NCBI GenBank assembly: GCA_950295325.1
Contig: OX485804.1
Location: forward strand, 7,688,001-7,752,000
Reading direction: 5' to 3'
Length of the DNA stretch: 64,000 nucleotides
DNA from: Polytrichum commune
Lineage: Eukaryota; Streptophyta; Polytrichopsida; Polytrichales; Polytrichaceae
A program made the position numbers and the translations under genes. Below, in pieces: positions 33,457 through 45,949 of this stretch. The notes below the pieces were generated by a model. The model did no database searches. It was not told where the DNA came from and worked only from the letters and a program-made list of their open reading frames with translations. The stretch's first letter is position 1. Every line of letters begins with the position of its first letter.

Positions 33457-36400
33457 ATGCAACAAATGTGGTGGTGATGGTCACATGAGGTTTCATTTGA
33501 TGTAGGTAAATGAACTACCATTGGAAAACTATTAGACTATTAGAATGGAATCAAGGGTTTTCCAGCAATTTACTATTAGACTCGCAAAGTGGCTTGCAAA
33601 GCCCACCAAAGTTCGTTGGGATGTTTAACCATATAATTGGCATCGGGCCATACTTTACATGGACATTCCATTCTTTGATGGAATGGTGGGGTCCTACATG
33701 GAGGATAAGAGGTTGATTTAATATGAGTAGGGAAGGATAACTAAGTCACGGATGGTGTCCCATGGATTCCCCCACTCTAGTCCAATGCAACCAGTCCCCA
33801 TGGAGTTATTTTCTCTTTTTATCTACACGTACCAATCAGAATGTGACCCAAACTCATGAATGGATGGCCCAGAAGCTAGGATTCTAGGGAAGTCTCTACA
33901 TGGAAACAACATCATGTAGGAAGTTGGGAGATGTCATCATGTTTTGATTTAACTGTCAATTTTCTTTTTAATCCAAATTACCATTCATGTACCTTTAAAG
34001 AACAAGTAGTGTTATATGTAGGTTTTAAGGCATTTTAAAGTTGAAAATCAAGATAAATAACTTATCTTATTAGTGTAGGGCATCATGTTGTGGGGTGGGC
34101 AGGTAGTATGGCTATTGTGTTTACGGGTTTGTTATGCCTGTTGGATTGAAGGTCGTTGATGTGTTTAATGTTGTAGCATGAAGTAGGTGTAAGCATGTGT
34201 CATTTTGTTGGGATGTGCATAGATTACATAGGGGGGGTATATTTGGTATGAAGACGTGTTTGTTTTTTGTAGTTTCCTAGATATCTACCACATCTAAAAT
34301 TCAGGGCTTGAGTAATTTGTGCATCTATGATCCATGGGGCATCCTAGAATAGACTGGACCACATTAGGTGGAGGTTAGTGTGGAGAGTCATTTGTGTACA
34401 TAGGGAAGTGTGTTTTTTGCTTGTGAAAGTATTGCATTTTCATATTCTTTTTAGATTTGTGAACAAATCCGTCATGTTGAGTACATGTTGGATGGATGGA
34501 AGTCCAATACAAAGCCTGGGAGTTTGGGCAACTACATTGATGTGTCCCATAAGTGTATTGGATTAATATAATAGGTACAAGTTGCTAAACATTTTACTAG
34601 GAATATCATTTTCTACAAAATAATTTGTTTCCATTTTTTTGATGTGCACATTAGCTGCTTATTATCAGTATTATTATTATTATTATTATGGGGGGTGGGG
34701 GAGGGAACATATTATCAATAAAACATTACATCAACATGGGACTCTAGTTGGTAACTTATCTTACTAGGTGTCATAAGTTAAAGATGAGCCATTTACCTTT
34801 TCAAAATTGTTGATTTTACAGCAAAACTTTTGACTGTTCACTGTTCACTTATATGTCAAGAATGTTTAGATCAAGTAAATGTACCTATAGAGAATAATCA
34901 AAGCATTGCAATGAACAGTAGCCAACTGCGGATTTGAAAGTAAAGACAATAGTTGACGTGATGATTTCATGTAATATCTGAAACCAAATGGCTTGTCATT
35001 GTATCTAAGGAAATAGTCACAACTAGGACATCGAGAAAGACCCGTCCTCATAGGTCACTGGACCAAGGACACTCGTCGTACAAAAAGAACCAAGTGACCA
35101 CATGACCAAGCAGAATTGTTAAATTACTACACTAAATACTACATTTAGCGGCACCAATTCTGGTAATAGAAATTGGGCATTATAGATTGCCTTGTTGCAA
35201 CTATAGTCACTTACTAAGTGTTTTTCATCCAAATCTCAATCATCCAAGACAATAATTTGTTGCATAAATGTTAGGATGCAAAATATACCAAAGTTTGTTC
35301 CTTTAATTGGACAATGGATGAATTACTAATAAGTTGGGATGTCAGGGGGGGGGGGGGGGGGTCAAGTTATCTGTGACTTGAGATAAGCCTCGCAAGTGGG
35401 TGTCTGCACAATACCTTGACTTATTTTTGCAATGTCAAACGTCCATAAGCAAGGTCGAGGCATCCATGGTCGACCAAGTCCATTTCACCGCTCACTAGGG
35501 TCATGCAATGGGACCATACATGAGGTCTACAATTTCCAACGAACAAAGTTAAAGTTTATGTAGTGGCAACTTGTGATTGATTACCCTCATAAGAGTTTTG
35601 ACAATTAAAGTAGCAAAAGAGTAGCATTCATATGAGCGGTTGTGGGTTAACCTATGTATTGACTATGGGTAACCCTAAATTTCACGGTTTGAAATTTGTG
35701 ACAATTCCCATATTCAAGAAAATAATTATTCCAAAATAATAGCATTCTCCTTGGAATTTGTTGCTCTTTGCAAGAAAAGCGGTTCTCCTTTATTACTCCT
35801 CCTAAACATATGCAAACTCTCTTATTTTATCGGTTATAAATGCCTCGACCTTAGTTGCCATGTGATGTTGCCCTACAGAGGTTTCGACCTTCGGGATATG
35901 CTACAATATGTTGTTGTTGAAGACTTTGTCATTCCAACAAACCCAGATGGCTCAACTCCACATGTTTGAGGACATACGGGTGCAAGATGCACCTGCCCAA
36001 TGAATATGGAGAATCGACTGCTAGTTACAGATGAACCGGTGGAGTTGGAGAAAATAAGCGGTTGAAGTTCAAGGCTTCAGTAAAATAAGCGATAATTGTA
36101 GAGGAATCTATAGAATGTAGCTCAAAATTCATACCAGTGAAGGAAAGAACTGGAGGATGTGCACATGGAACCCGTTGGACTTGGAAACACTAGAATATCG
36201 ACTGATAATGCCCAAAAACCTCCGCCAACACTGCTTGGAATCCTCCCCGAACTTGCATAAGAAGTGACCCCACATATATTGAAAGCTAGCCTTTGTGTGT
36301 ATTTGCAGACACTTTGAAAAATGGGGCCAAGACGATTTCATCTATGATGAATGTATGTGCCGACTATGGTGGACCATTCACCCTCCGCATAATATCTCTC

Positions 36401-38460
36401 CCAAGTCTTAGTGGATGAAAGTCTACATGTCTGCACCGTAGACACATTACCTAGTGCGAAGCACTACTATGGCCTAATTAGGTGTGGCCGTGCAAGCTCA
36501 TTGAGACCCACCAAGGAATGTCGCCTCACTCGGTTGGGGTTCAAAGTGTGACCTATCCCGACGTTGTACCCAACTAGGGTGAAGTTGCACCTCCTTCATG
36601 AAATATACAAATAACCCAACACTTGTATCTAAGTAAAGTTGGACATATTCTCAAAATTTGGACTTTTGGGGTGCCTCGTATCTATGGGGGGATTCATCGA
36701 TACACTTCCAAGATATGTAATACTCTATGGGAGATATATGAATCATTGTTGAAAATTTGAATATCATGATGATAAAACATGATAGTGATGCCGACTATCA
36801 TCCACGTCATTGATTTGGGCAAACCGACCCATACACTCGTTCCTTGTTGGATGCCTAAACTCATCCATAAAGGAACCAGTGTACAGGTTGGTCCACCCAG
36901 CCTACATCACCAATGTATTAACTACTAGCTACTTCTATCATCCTAGACTATCCTAATATGGTTACCCCCCTTATAATGCTTTCCAGTAGCGCTTATACTA
37001 CCAGTAAGATGACGTACATCTCTCTCTAACAATAGTTTATGTTGTTTACTTGATAACCAATAGTCATGCCCCAATCACACCAAACTTTCCGTCCAGTTCT
37101 AACCATGAAATTGTTGGGGATCATGTTGAAAAAATAGATGTTGGCCCACCATTTTTCACATTATTACAACTGGAGATGTCAATGGATGGTGCCAATAGTG
37201 GCCGGTGTGATCAACCCCTCCATCTCTCCATAATTCAACTACGGGTGAGTTTTCTATTGTTGGGTTTACTTTTACTACTTCCTTGGGCTACTAGTTCCAA
37301 TCACCATTACTTTTAAAGCTTGAGTAACTTTCATTGCCATGATTCAAAATTTATACTAGGAATACACTATATTGCCTATTATAACCTTCATTGGCTAAAT
37401 TTTCCCACTACTACTGGATATTATCTCTAATTGAACATCCTCAAGTTTCCATCAAGAGAAATGATAAATCAAGTCCATTCTAACTCCCATACCTTGCACA
37501 ACTAAGTCCTTCTTGCCAACATCTATTGATTTCAACATTCCATAATCAATCTCCACATACACATACAATCCAATCCAATGTAATTTAAACAACTTCAACT
37601 TCACATATTCTAAAAGGAGACAACCCTTGTACATAACTACTTAATAATTTGGTCACCCAAAACATTGTTCCCTCTTATCTCATATACATTTCAAATCCAA
37701 GTCTCTATTTCCTATCCTTCATTCCCAACCATTCCTTAAAAAAGTGGCTCCTCTTGCACATAACCCTTTACCTTATTCTTATCTAGTGTCTCCTAATCCT
37801 TATCCATTCTTACTACCGACACCCTTATTATGGAAAAAATAAACATAACTGCTAAATGGAAGGAGATATGAAGCATATGAGCTAGGTGAACTTCCATAAT
37901 GCCATGTGCATGATTAGTGGAGGCTCTCCCATACATCAAACACATGTGCATGATAGAATTGAGGCTATGCCATAATGCAACTTTCACACATGGAATCATT
38001 CAACCTAATAAGGGGATAGTCATCATGCAACATGGAAATGAGGACTTAAGGCAATCGTAGACTACTCAGTAGTTACTGGGGAGTTTTAATGACGGAGTAC
38101 TATAAGTAATATGTAGGAGTAGGTCTTCATCTAGAAGTAGGTTGGTTACTTTGGTTACTTTTATCAAGTAACCCACTTCCTTTTAGCTTATGAAACATGC
38201 AATTTTAGTAGGAGACGGTTTAAAAATCTCCGCCAACACTGCTTGGAATCCTCCCCGAACTTGCGTAAGAAGTGACCCCACATATAATGAAAGCTGGCCT
38301 TTGTGTGTATTTGCAGACACTTTGAAAATGCGGCCAAGACGATTTCATCTATGATGAATGTATGTGCCGACTATGGTGGAGCATTCATCCTCCTCCTAAT
38401 ATCTCTCCCAAGTCTTAGCGGATGAAATTCTACATGTCTGCACCCTAGACACATTACCTA
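33457..38460 (+). other. Rearranged interval of unit 2
   Basis: 33,457-34,980 has no clear counterpart in unit 1. 34,980-36,785 matches 7,537-8,616 joined to 10,582-11,520. 36,786-37,500 is again without a match. 37,501-38,220 matches 6,166-6,890. 38,221-38,460 repeats 10,960-11,190, already present at 36,190-36,430. The block order is therefore swapped relative to unit 1 and one piece is duplicated. A TTA microsatellite lies at about 34,664-34,690. No gene was recognised. Confidence 0.65.
35345..35361 (+). repeat. G17 homopolymer at a deletion junction
   Basis: Seventeen G in a row join gatgtca to gtcaagttatctgtgac. Unit 1 has about 280 extra bases between these two points (7,913-8,193) and ggggcggggt beside the right point. 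Confidence 0.8.
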
Positions 38461-41400
38461 GCATCACCCGGACCCCCTATCTGTAAATCTTGTTTTTTAA
38501 TTCATACACAAATCGTATCAATGAGCTCCCCTCATGCATGTTTACTTATGTGGTCCTATTGTGGACACTTCCAATTCCACAAACAAAACAAAAAGAAGAG
38601 ATGACTCCCTTGTTGTCATCGGTGTAAATGTTGGTGTTGTTTCATCTTCAACTTTCTCCAAGTGTACATGAAATCTTGAAATGGGCATCGTGAGAATTAA
38701 AAGCCCGTTGAATGCTATTGCCTCTTTTAACAAATGAACACCTTGAACAGGCACGGACAAGCCAACCTCCACCCATCTTCCCCAAGGGCAAGCTCCTAGG
38801 TTCCTAGATGATTTATTAAGAATCCATGGTCAGCCATAAAACCCCACTTGGTATGATTGGGTGGACTATAAGTGGCATGGTGCACTAAAAACTAAGTGCT
38901 AAGAAGGTCACCCATCTAAGTAACATTTTGGCCCTACGTGGCTTTAACCTTGGAATTTCAGTGGAATCCAATTTAAAGCCTTGGGGTTTAATCCGGCTTC
39001 ATTCCACAAACAAGTTGACTGTTTGATCATTTTGGGAATTGTCTCATTTGGTCCATGGGCCAACAACGGAATATGGGCCTGTTTAAGGAAGAAGGGCAAC
39101 CCTCTCTCCAATGAGGGTTGCAATAAATTTTCTCCTTTATCTTGAACTAAGAACCGGTACAAATCCACTCTTTTAAAGATAGCCGCCCTCATTACGACTC
39201 ACGCACTTTTACTACCGCATGTTGGAGAGTTCAAGAGATGAGGAATATTATCAAGGATGCACATGCATACTTTATAGAATTAACTATTTAATTGAATTTA
39301 ATGATTTCTAATCAACATTTACATGCTCCCTTTTGTCATTTATGGGTAGGATAAAAGACATGAAACAACGTTTTGAACTAAATAATTTGACTTGCTAAGA
39401 AAACATGTGTGAATGCGTGCATACGAGGGTGTAGTGTCACCCCACTCTTCGCTTTTCCAATACTAACCCACTCAGAAAGATTGGGTTGTGTTGCACATGG
39501 AGAGAGCCCCTTATCCCTAGTGCTATTAAAATTCTATGTATTTTAGGAAGTTTGTGTGGTGAGTGGGAAAGGCTCAAGGCGATGATTGGCTCTTCGTAGA
39601 GCGAGGGGGTACACTGGGCATATGACTATGGGCTACCTTGATTGGTGAGACTGCTAGTAACAACACATCAAGGGCAATTATGTAGTGGAAGCCGAGAGCA
39701 ACTTACAACAAAAGGGTCTGTGACAAGCACATAGGCTCCGGGGATGGACTCTTCATACCATGTACACACTAACGTGAGTGTAAGAAGGGGTATTTTTTCA
39801 GGCATTACCGTACATACAACACGTAAGGGAGAGATCTTATTTTTCTCTAGTGTGTACATTTAGAAAGAGGTTTTCTTAATTTGAAGTAAAGGCATGTGTA
39901 CAAACATGGAGCCTAAGGTTTGGAGTAAAATTTGGGAATAGATGTATTGGTTACATCCAATTCACGTTTTCATCCATTGTTGTCTAATGGTAATAGTCCT
40001 CAATGACTACCCTACGCATTCGTGTTAGGGTTTTCATTTGGGTTCTAGGTTTTTACAAATTGGAGGGTCTTGGACAAATCAAGGGTTTCCTTGGATTTTC
40101 CTCTCCGGATTGTGGCTAAGTTATTATGCTATGCTCTTTGTTTATTTGATGCAATTCTTGAGTTACATGTTTGATGAAAAATTGTTCAATGACTTTCAAA
40201 TTGGAAAGTGAAAGTGGATACTATATGGTATAAGGGCCTATTTAAATCATGATTCATATTTTGTACATGTAATGGAGGCAGTTATCACATTAAATCTAAA
40301 AGCTCAATCTAAAGACATGAATCCATTTTCTAGGATGTTGTTAATACGTATACATCTGTATCTCTTCATAAAATTCCCATATATAAGGGGTTTCATTTCA
40401 TAGTGACTCATATACGTCATCTAGGTATTAAATGAAGCGTCCACTCCCGGGGCACATAGGCAATGTTGCCATTAGTAATTACACTACTTTGGTTCAAATA
40501 CAAGCAATTTGCTTGTGCTACAATCAAGTTTATGAGAACAACATTCCGGTATTGCCAGAGTCTACAAAATGTTGAAATTTATATAAATTTGGCTACATTT
40601 AAATTCCTAAATGTTGCCACCTAATTTGTAATCACTTTCCACTTAACCTGCAAATGCAACTCTTCTTTGTGCATTAAACTCCAAAAACACCCGACACTTG
40701 TAAAGCAAACCCAAATCACTCACTCCAATGCCAAAGAAAAGTAATAACAATTGCGGATTGATGCCAAAATTTAAGGAAATATGGAAATTTCGTCATCTTA
40801 AATTGAATATCCTAAATGTTGCCATTGAATTTAGAAAGGCAACTCTTCATTGCACCTTGAACTTCAAAGACACCCAAGACATGCAAAACATACACAAATC
40901 ACCCCATTCGATGCTAAAGCTAGTAATAATAATCGAAAAAAAATAAAAAAAATATGCACAATGTAACATGCTACCCGCTCCATTGGGGGCTTGTAAAAGA
41001 AAGACTAAGATAACCCTCCGATGCCCACAATGACAACTACCGTCTATACAAGCAAATATCACGGAGCATGCAATGGTTGTGAAGGAGTGGAGGGCATCCA
41101 CTCCTTAGCATTCTGGCTCTTCATTGCAACGTTTTCTCCCTTATGTGGCACCATATTGCCGAGGGTGGTGTTATAGTGTTGTTTCAATTTTTCCAAATGT
41201 CTTGGAATTGTTGCTCTTAGATTGGAAAGTGATGTTTGCTCTCTTATGCTTGCTTGATTTATTACAGAGAACAAATGCCAAGTGCACACATGACATCCTG
41301 CACATAAATCCTCTTCAACTCAATTGAGTGGCATGCAACAAGGTAGAGCATGTCCTTCACGAACCCTATATACCTATTCAAATCAACTCACAAATCTTGA

Positions 41401-41481
41401 AACCATTGTTTTGTGAATTTTTGGGAAGCTTTACAATTTGAGGCAGCGGTGGTATATCTGCGCACCTTCAACATGGATTTA
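38461..41481 (+). other. Unit 2 backbone without a supported gene
   Basis: Collinear with 12,947-15,980. Minus-strand frames at 38,542-38,772 and 38,944-39,192 mirror unit 1 but show no sign of constraint. Confidence 0.55.
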
Positions 41482-41690
41482 CCCTAGGTACGCAACTCCC
41501 ATATTATACGCAGGGGGCATCGTATTAAAACGGCTTAGAGGACGGCTTTTGTAAAAATTATATCAAATTATATCAAATTAAAATGATCAAAAATTGGGGT
41601 GAAGACCAAATTAAATAAATGAGATGAAAAAGAAGTTGGGTTGCATATTTATTAAAAAAAAACTCCAACGTATATAAACAATTGAAACAC

Positions 41691-41996
41691 CTAGTTTTTT
41701 AACCTTGTAGAGTGTCTATGGGGGGTATTCAATGTAGATGTCGGATTAGTATTCACAAATGATAGAGGGTCCTTTCGAGGTCTCCCTCTTTTGGAAGGAG
41801 TTGTGGCAATTACAGGTGTAACATATTCCTTCTCCCTATCTCTACCTCCACTACATGAGCCTCTACGCTTCATCTCACAATCCATGTGTTTGTTTAAGCC
41901 AAGGATGACCCTCCCAAATGAGCACTGTAAGCACACTCCAAAGCGACGACACAAAGGCTCCAAAGCAAAGCCGCACACTCCAAAGCAAAGACACAA
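41691..41996 (-). CDS. Small AT-hook-like frame in the TIR element
   Basis: A 101-codon frame on the minus strand contains TPSKRGRPRKDPLS, an AT-hook core (RGRPRK) of the kind seen in DNA-binding proteins and some transposases. The N-terminal half comes from a local repeat (41,930-42,020, ctccaaagc words), so it may not be real coding sequence. It sits wholly within the TIR element, left of the nested LTR. It could be a relic of an element-encoded protein. Confidence 0.3.
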   Translation of the reverse strand: MCLCFGVCGFALEPLCRRFGVCLQCSFGRVILGLNKHMDCEMKRRGSCSGGRDREKEYVTPVIATTPSKRGRPRKDPLSFVNTNPTSTLNTPHRHSTRLKN

Positions 41997-42050
41997 AGGC
42001 TCCCAAAACCGAACACAAATGCTTCAAAGCGAATATATGTAAGCCTCAAA

Positions 42051-42072
42051 CCCTAAGCCCTAACCCTAAACC
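42051..42072 (+). repeat. Short interstitial telomere-like repeat
   Basis: ccctaagccctaaccctaaa, three imperfect units of the plant CCCTAAA type, inside the TIR element. It is too short to say more. Confidence 0.4.
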
Positions 42073-42493
42073 GGGAACCCATGATATTTTGAAATACCCC
42101 ATGATACCCTTGAGTAGTCGGGGCACCATATGATGTATATGGACTTAAAAATACATACCTCAACTGTAGCCTAGCACAAATCATTAGTTTTCTATCCCAA
42201 CAGTTAGACCAGTAAGTTGCCTATACATAATTTAAAAAAATCCACATGAATATTTGCCTCCAATTATAATTATAAGCCACGAATAGTTGGCTCCCATTAA
42301 AATTATAAGTCATTCACAATGTTAAATTTTTTATTAAAAAGTCCAAAAAGTTGGGTAGTTTGACCTATGGTACATGTATTAAAAAAAAATATAATTAGGT
42401 TTTTAATGCAATTATATGCTTCAAAATATATTCATTTCCTATATATAATTACATTTTTGGATTCCTTGTTAGAAGGGCTACAAGGGTTACCTA

Positions 42494-44054
42494 TGTGAGC
42501 CCAAAAAGGGTGCCCACATGTGTTTTAACCCTTAAAGTTTATTAAAATATAGGTTTGATTTAGTAGCAATTTTACAAAAGCATAAAAAGAGTGTTGTGTT
42601 TGGTTTTGACTTGATGTTAGAATTAGGCCTTTGTGTTGGTATTTAACACACGAAAAGAGATGCGAGTGGGTTACAAGTTAGTTAGCGAGGGTGGAAATAG
42701 AACTTAGGCTTAGGAAGTAGGCCAGGTTTAAATGACGGATGTGGGCTAGCCAAGTGTCCATTTAAGAGGGGGGTCCATTCGTAAACTCCAGATTGGGTTC
42801 CGGATTTTGAGATCAGGGGCCTAGTTCGGAAGTTCGGTGGCTCACTGGCTCATACAGAGAGTGGACGAAAGGGGAAGCACGGCTGCTGGAAGGCGGCTCT
42901 CGCCGAATCCAGTGGGTTTCTACCGAGGGGAGCTGGTAATGGCTGTGGGAAAAAAATGATCAAACAGTCGGACGAGGGGAAGGCGAATCTCTCTCGAAGA
43001 GGGAGCAGGGTCACAATGCCGGTGTTCCTCACTCGGGGAGGCCTGATTGCGGAGGCCCAGCATCCTGGATTGAATGAGGTGAGGGGGTAATGTGAATGCT
43101 AGGGACTGAGGGTAATTGATCCATAATTGCGAATCTGCACTGGGTTACTTCTATGAATATGATGTGGGCAGAAGACAGCGAAGGCATTTTACTGTGGGCT
43201 GTTGCAAGCGTATGGGGGAAGAATCGTTCGGGCTCGGCGCCCTGATTAAGGAGGCTGCCCTTCGGCACAGGTTCAAGGGTGATCCAGAGAATGCGAGTGC
43301 TCGAATTGGAGTTTGAATTCCAAGCCACCGGGGCAGAGATGGAAGTCGCCGCTGGGGCTGCATTGCGGGAGCAGTGCTGGCTGGGCAGTAGTTGAGGAGG
43401 TTCGGTGTTGGGGGGGACTGGGCAGCTGGGAGGCAGACTGCACGAGGTAGAAGGGGTTGGAGAAGATTTCTAAACAGGGGATGAGCCTTAAAGGGTTGGG
43501 TCTATGCTGTTGGATCTGGGTGGACAGAGCCGAGGAGTTCCTGCTCGAAGTCGAGGGTACTGGGGCTAAGGTCTGGATTGGCCCGGGACTTGCAAGCTGT
43601 GATTGGCGAGGAGGAGACAATGGGGATGCGGGGGCAGTGATAGGGATGGGAGTGCAACTGATGGTAGATTGTTAGGCATCATAGGTGTGGTTTAGTTGAG
43701 CAGGGGGTTGAAGTGATGTAATAGGCATGGCAAGCCAATTGTGTAAGTGAGGTTGCCTTAATGCCATTAGAGGATAGATTAGATCGCCAAGTTGCTTATT
43801 GTGGGCGATTTGGGAGTTGAGGGTGAATAGAACTTCCAAGGATTGATGATGTGTGGTAATGACTTCAAGGGAGGGAAGTATTTTTGAATGCTTGCCCCCT
43901 TGGTTTAATTGAATAAATAATTGTGTGTTCAACATTTGTAATGCGGGAGGGCTGGGAGTATAGCCTAATCACTTAGGAGGGCCAATCAACCACATGTGAG
44001 CCTTGAGCTCTCACCCGGACACAAACGCATAAGGGTGGGGGTTTAGGGCTGACA
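42494..44054 (+). mobile_element. Solo LTR, TGTGAGCCC family, 1,561 bp, TSD ACCTA
   Basis: It starts tgtgagcccaaaaagggtgc and ends cccggacacaaacgcataag...gggctgaca. It is flanked by accta at 42,489-42,493 and 44,055-44,059. It is nested in the TIR element. Both ends match the inverted LTR at 28,903 more closely (…GGGCTGACA) than the 2,496 and 11,650 LTRs (…GGCCTCACA), which suggests two subfamilies. Confidence 0.9.
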
Positions 44055-44159
44055 ACCTACATTAAAACAAATTGTATCACTCAATATTGGACTAAAACAC
44101 ATTATAAGTGCTTATAATCAGGACCATATAATACGGGAGTTGTGTACCCGGGGGATTTA

Positions 44160-45054
44160 CATCCACCAACACATGTCGAACTAAACATTCCAACAATAGA
44201 TGTTTAGGATATGTTGGGTTTGAGTGTCATGCAAATTTTCAAATCAATTGAGAGTCATTTGCATGTGGGGATCAACAAACTACATGTTTGAGATATGTTG
44301 CCCTAAACCACAAAGGTGACAAATGTCAAGCTAGCATTCGTGGAGCGATTCCATTATAAACATATTGGGAGCATGCTACCATATTTCAAACAATGAATCA
44401 AAATTATCTACATAATAGGACATAACAGACGTGAAGATGCACAAAAGGAATAGTTGAAACAGTCCCAAAACCATCCAAACTAGTGTCAAAGGGGTCATAG
44501 TAAACTTGTCACGACCATTTTATGGTTGCATAGGACATTAAGGATTAAGAAAACTAACATGAATAAAGTTTATATGGTCCAAAGGTTAGACAATGGGTAC
44601 ATATGTATTTAGATTTGAAACTAAAGTTCGGTGAGCACGTTCTCAAAAAATCCATTTGCGTGCCATTTTTCCATATATTGACAATATTTTAGGAAACAAG
44701 AGAATGTACAGTTTGGATTTGAAGTCGAGGAATTCTCACCCATGATGGAAGGTAAACCGTAGCTCTCTGGCAGCTTTTTCATAAAATGATTCATTTCCAA
44801 GGTGCCTAAATTTTTGAGAAATAATTTTTGCTTAGTGTCCAAAAAAAACATTCAAAGAGTGTCTAAAATCATAATAATGCAAGTGACATTCACTGGAATC
44901 TAACAAAGTAGCACCAAATAACTTCAACAGTGCCTTCATGCAACATCAATCTCACTCATCTTATAAAAACAATACAAATATGAATCTGCTCCACAAGTCA
45001 TGCCGACACACTACCATAAAAATGGGAATGAGACAAGAAAACGGAAGTGAATGT
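44160..45054 (+). other. Backbone segment present three times
   Basis: Matches 15,975-16,871 and 54,955-55,845. No gene was recognised. It ends at the break into the gypsy fragment. Confidence 0.7.
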
Positions 45055-45447
45055 CTGGATGCCCGTCTTCACGATTACGACCAACTAGTAGCCCGACGTC
45101 ACAACACCTACGAGTTCATGATTTGACACCACATGATGGCCAACCTCAACGGACGTCACAAGAACTGATGACGGCAATCGCATCCATCTCCCTCTCAGAC
45201 CCCCACGGCAAGCGGCCAATAAACTAGCTGGTAGAGCACAAAATGTTTGTCACGAGGACGTGACAAAGACTCGAAAGGGGGGATAATGTTAAGGTAGAAT
45301 TTAGCACTGTGTTTTAAGCTGTCAAAAATTGACTAGTTGGTCACAAATTGTCAAAAGGGCAAAAAATGCCAGTTTACTAGTTGACGTCAAATTTGCCCTT
45401 GATGCAATAAATTGTTAGAGCGTCCACTAGTTGGTTTTTAGTGTTTT

Positions 45448-45474
45448 ACTACTGAATTGTCTATTCAGTAGTAG
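45448..45474 (+). repeat. Perfect 11-bp hairpin and CTAGTTG repeats in the gypsy LTR
   Basis: tactactgaat and attcagtagta form an 11-bp stem with a 5-base loop. The word actagttg recurs five times across about 45,320-45,565 in the U3 region, a pattern that could bind a regulator. Confidence 0.65.
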
Positions 45475-45702
45475 TAAGTATTTGGTGTTAGTAACTTAGG
45501 TGATCAGAAAATGACTTGTAGGTCCAAAGTTATTAAAATGACATTGGGAGTCTTTTACTAGTTGATTGTTTTTTATGAGCTCAGTGTGACAGCTGGTCAT
45601 GAACTCGACAGAGGGCAAGAACGCGTCAGGACAGCTAATTGCAGTGTTTTGACAGGGTGGCAACCTACCAAGTTGATCCACCTAGTGGTAGTTGTTTTGA
45701 AG

Positions 45703-45710
45703 TATATAAG
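45703..45710 (+). promoter_or_regulatory. TATA box of the gypsy LTR
   Basis: TATATAAG in agtatataaggattg. The predicted R start is about 30 bp downstream. Confidence 0.6.
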
Positions 45711-45949
45711 GATTGTCCTAGAGCCTTTTGGCTCTCTTAGTATACATATGCGGAGAGGACTTAGACCCTTAGCGAAGATATGTATGCTTGTGAGTTTTTA
45801 GATTTGGACGGGTGGCAATCTGGAAATGTATTGCAGTTCGAACAAAACCACAGTCCTGGAAAAACAAGCAATAAACTGTTGAAAGAGAGATTTGAAGAGT
45901 AGATTCATTGTTGGTGTTCTCCTATCACTACCCTTCTTGGAAGCTAACA

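Larger units (their letters stand above)
41482..44153 (+). mobile_element. TIR DNA element (about 1.1 kb) with a nested solo LTR
   Basis: The left end ccctaggtacgcaactccc and the inverse of the right end, cccgggtacacaactcccg, match over about 25 bp with a few changes. They are flanked by gattta (41,476-41,481 and 44,154-44,159). Unit 1 (about 15,975) and the third segment (about 54,955) both have the empty site. After removing the nested LTR and its target duplication about 1,106 bp remain. The family is not clear: a 6-7-bp duplication and CCC termini fit none of the common plant superfamilies well. Confidence 0.75.
27959..45054 (+). repeat. Unit 2 of the segmental duplication, left part
   Basis: The unit starts directly after the 3' flank of LRR-Roc-COR copy 1 and corresponds to unit 1 positions 837 to about 16,871. 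It holds insertions absent from unit 1 (28,903-30,524; 33,036-33,448; 41,482-44,153) and a rearranged interval (33,457-38,460). It stops abruptly at 45,054 inside the region that corresponds to the kinase relic, where a truncated gypsy element begins. Confidence 0.88.
45055..45949 (+). mobile_element. Truncated Ty3/gypsy-type element: 3' end of pol plus 3' LTR
   Basis: The left part reads degenerately as ...GKRPIN*LVEHKMFVTRT*QRLERGDNVK, resembling the end of a gypsy polyprotein. It leads into a polypurine tract (aaaggggggata, 45,275-45,285). The LTR (45,287-45,949, 663 bp) begins tgttaaggtag and ends gaagctaaca. It has a TATA box at 45,703 and aataaa at about 45,870. Everything upstream of the last ~230 bp of the internal region is missing. 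The truncation coincides with the end of duplicated unit 2. Confidence 0.75.

Noticed and set aside
43029-43675. Overlapping long frames on both strands
   Set aside because: They lie within the GC-rich solo LTR at 42,494 and have no recognisable domain.
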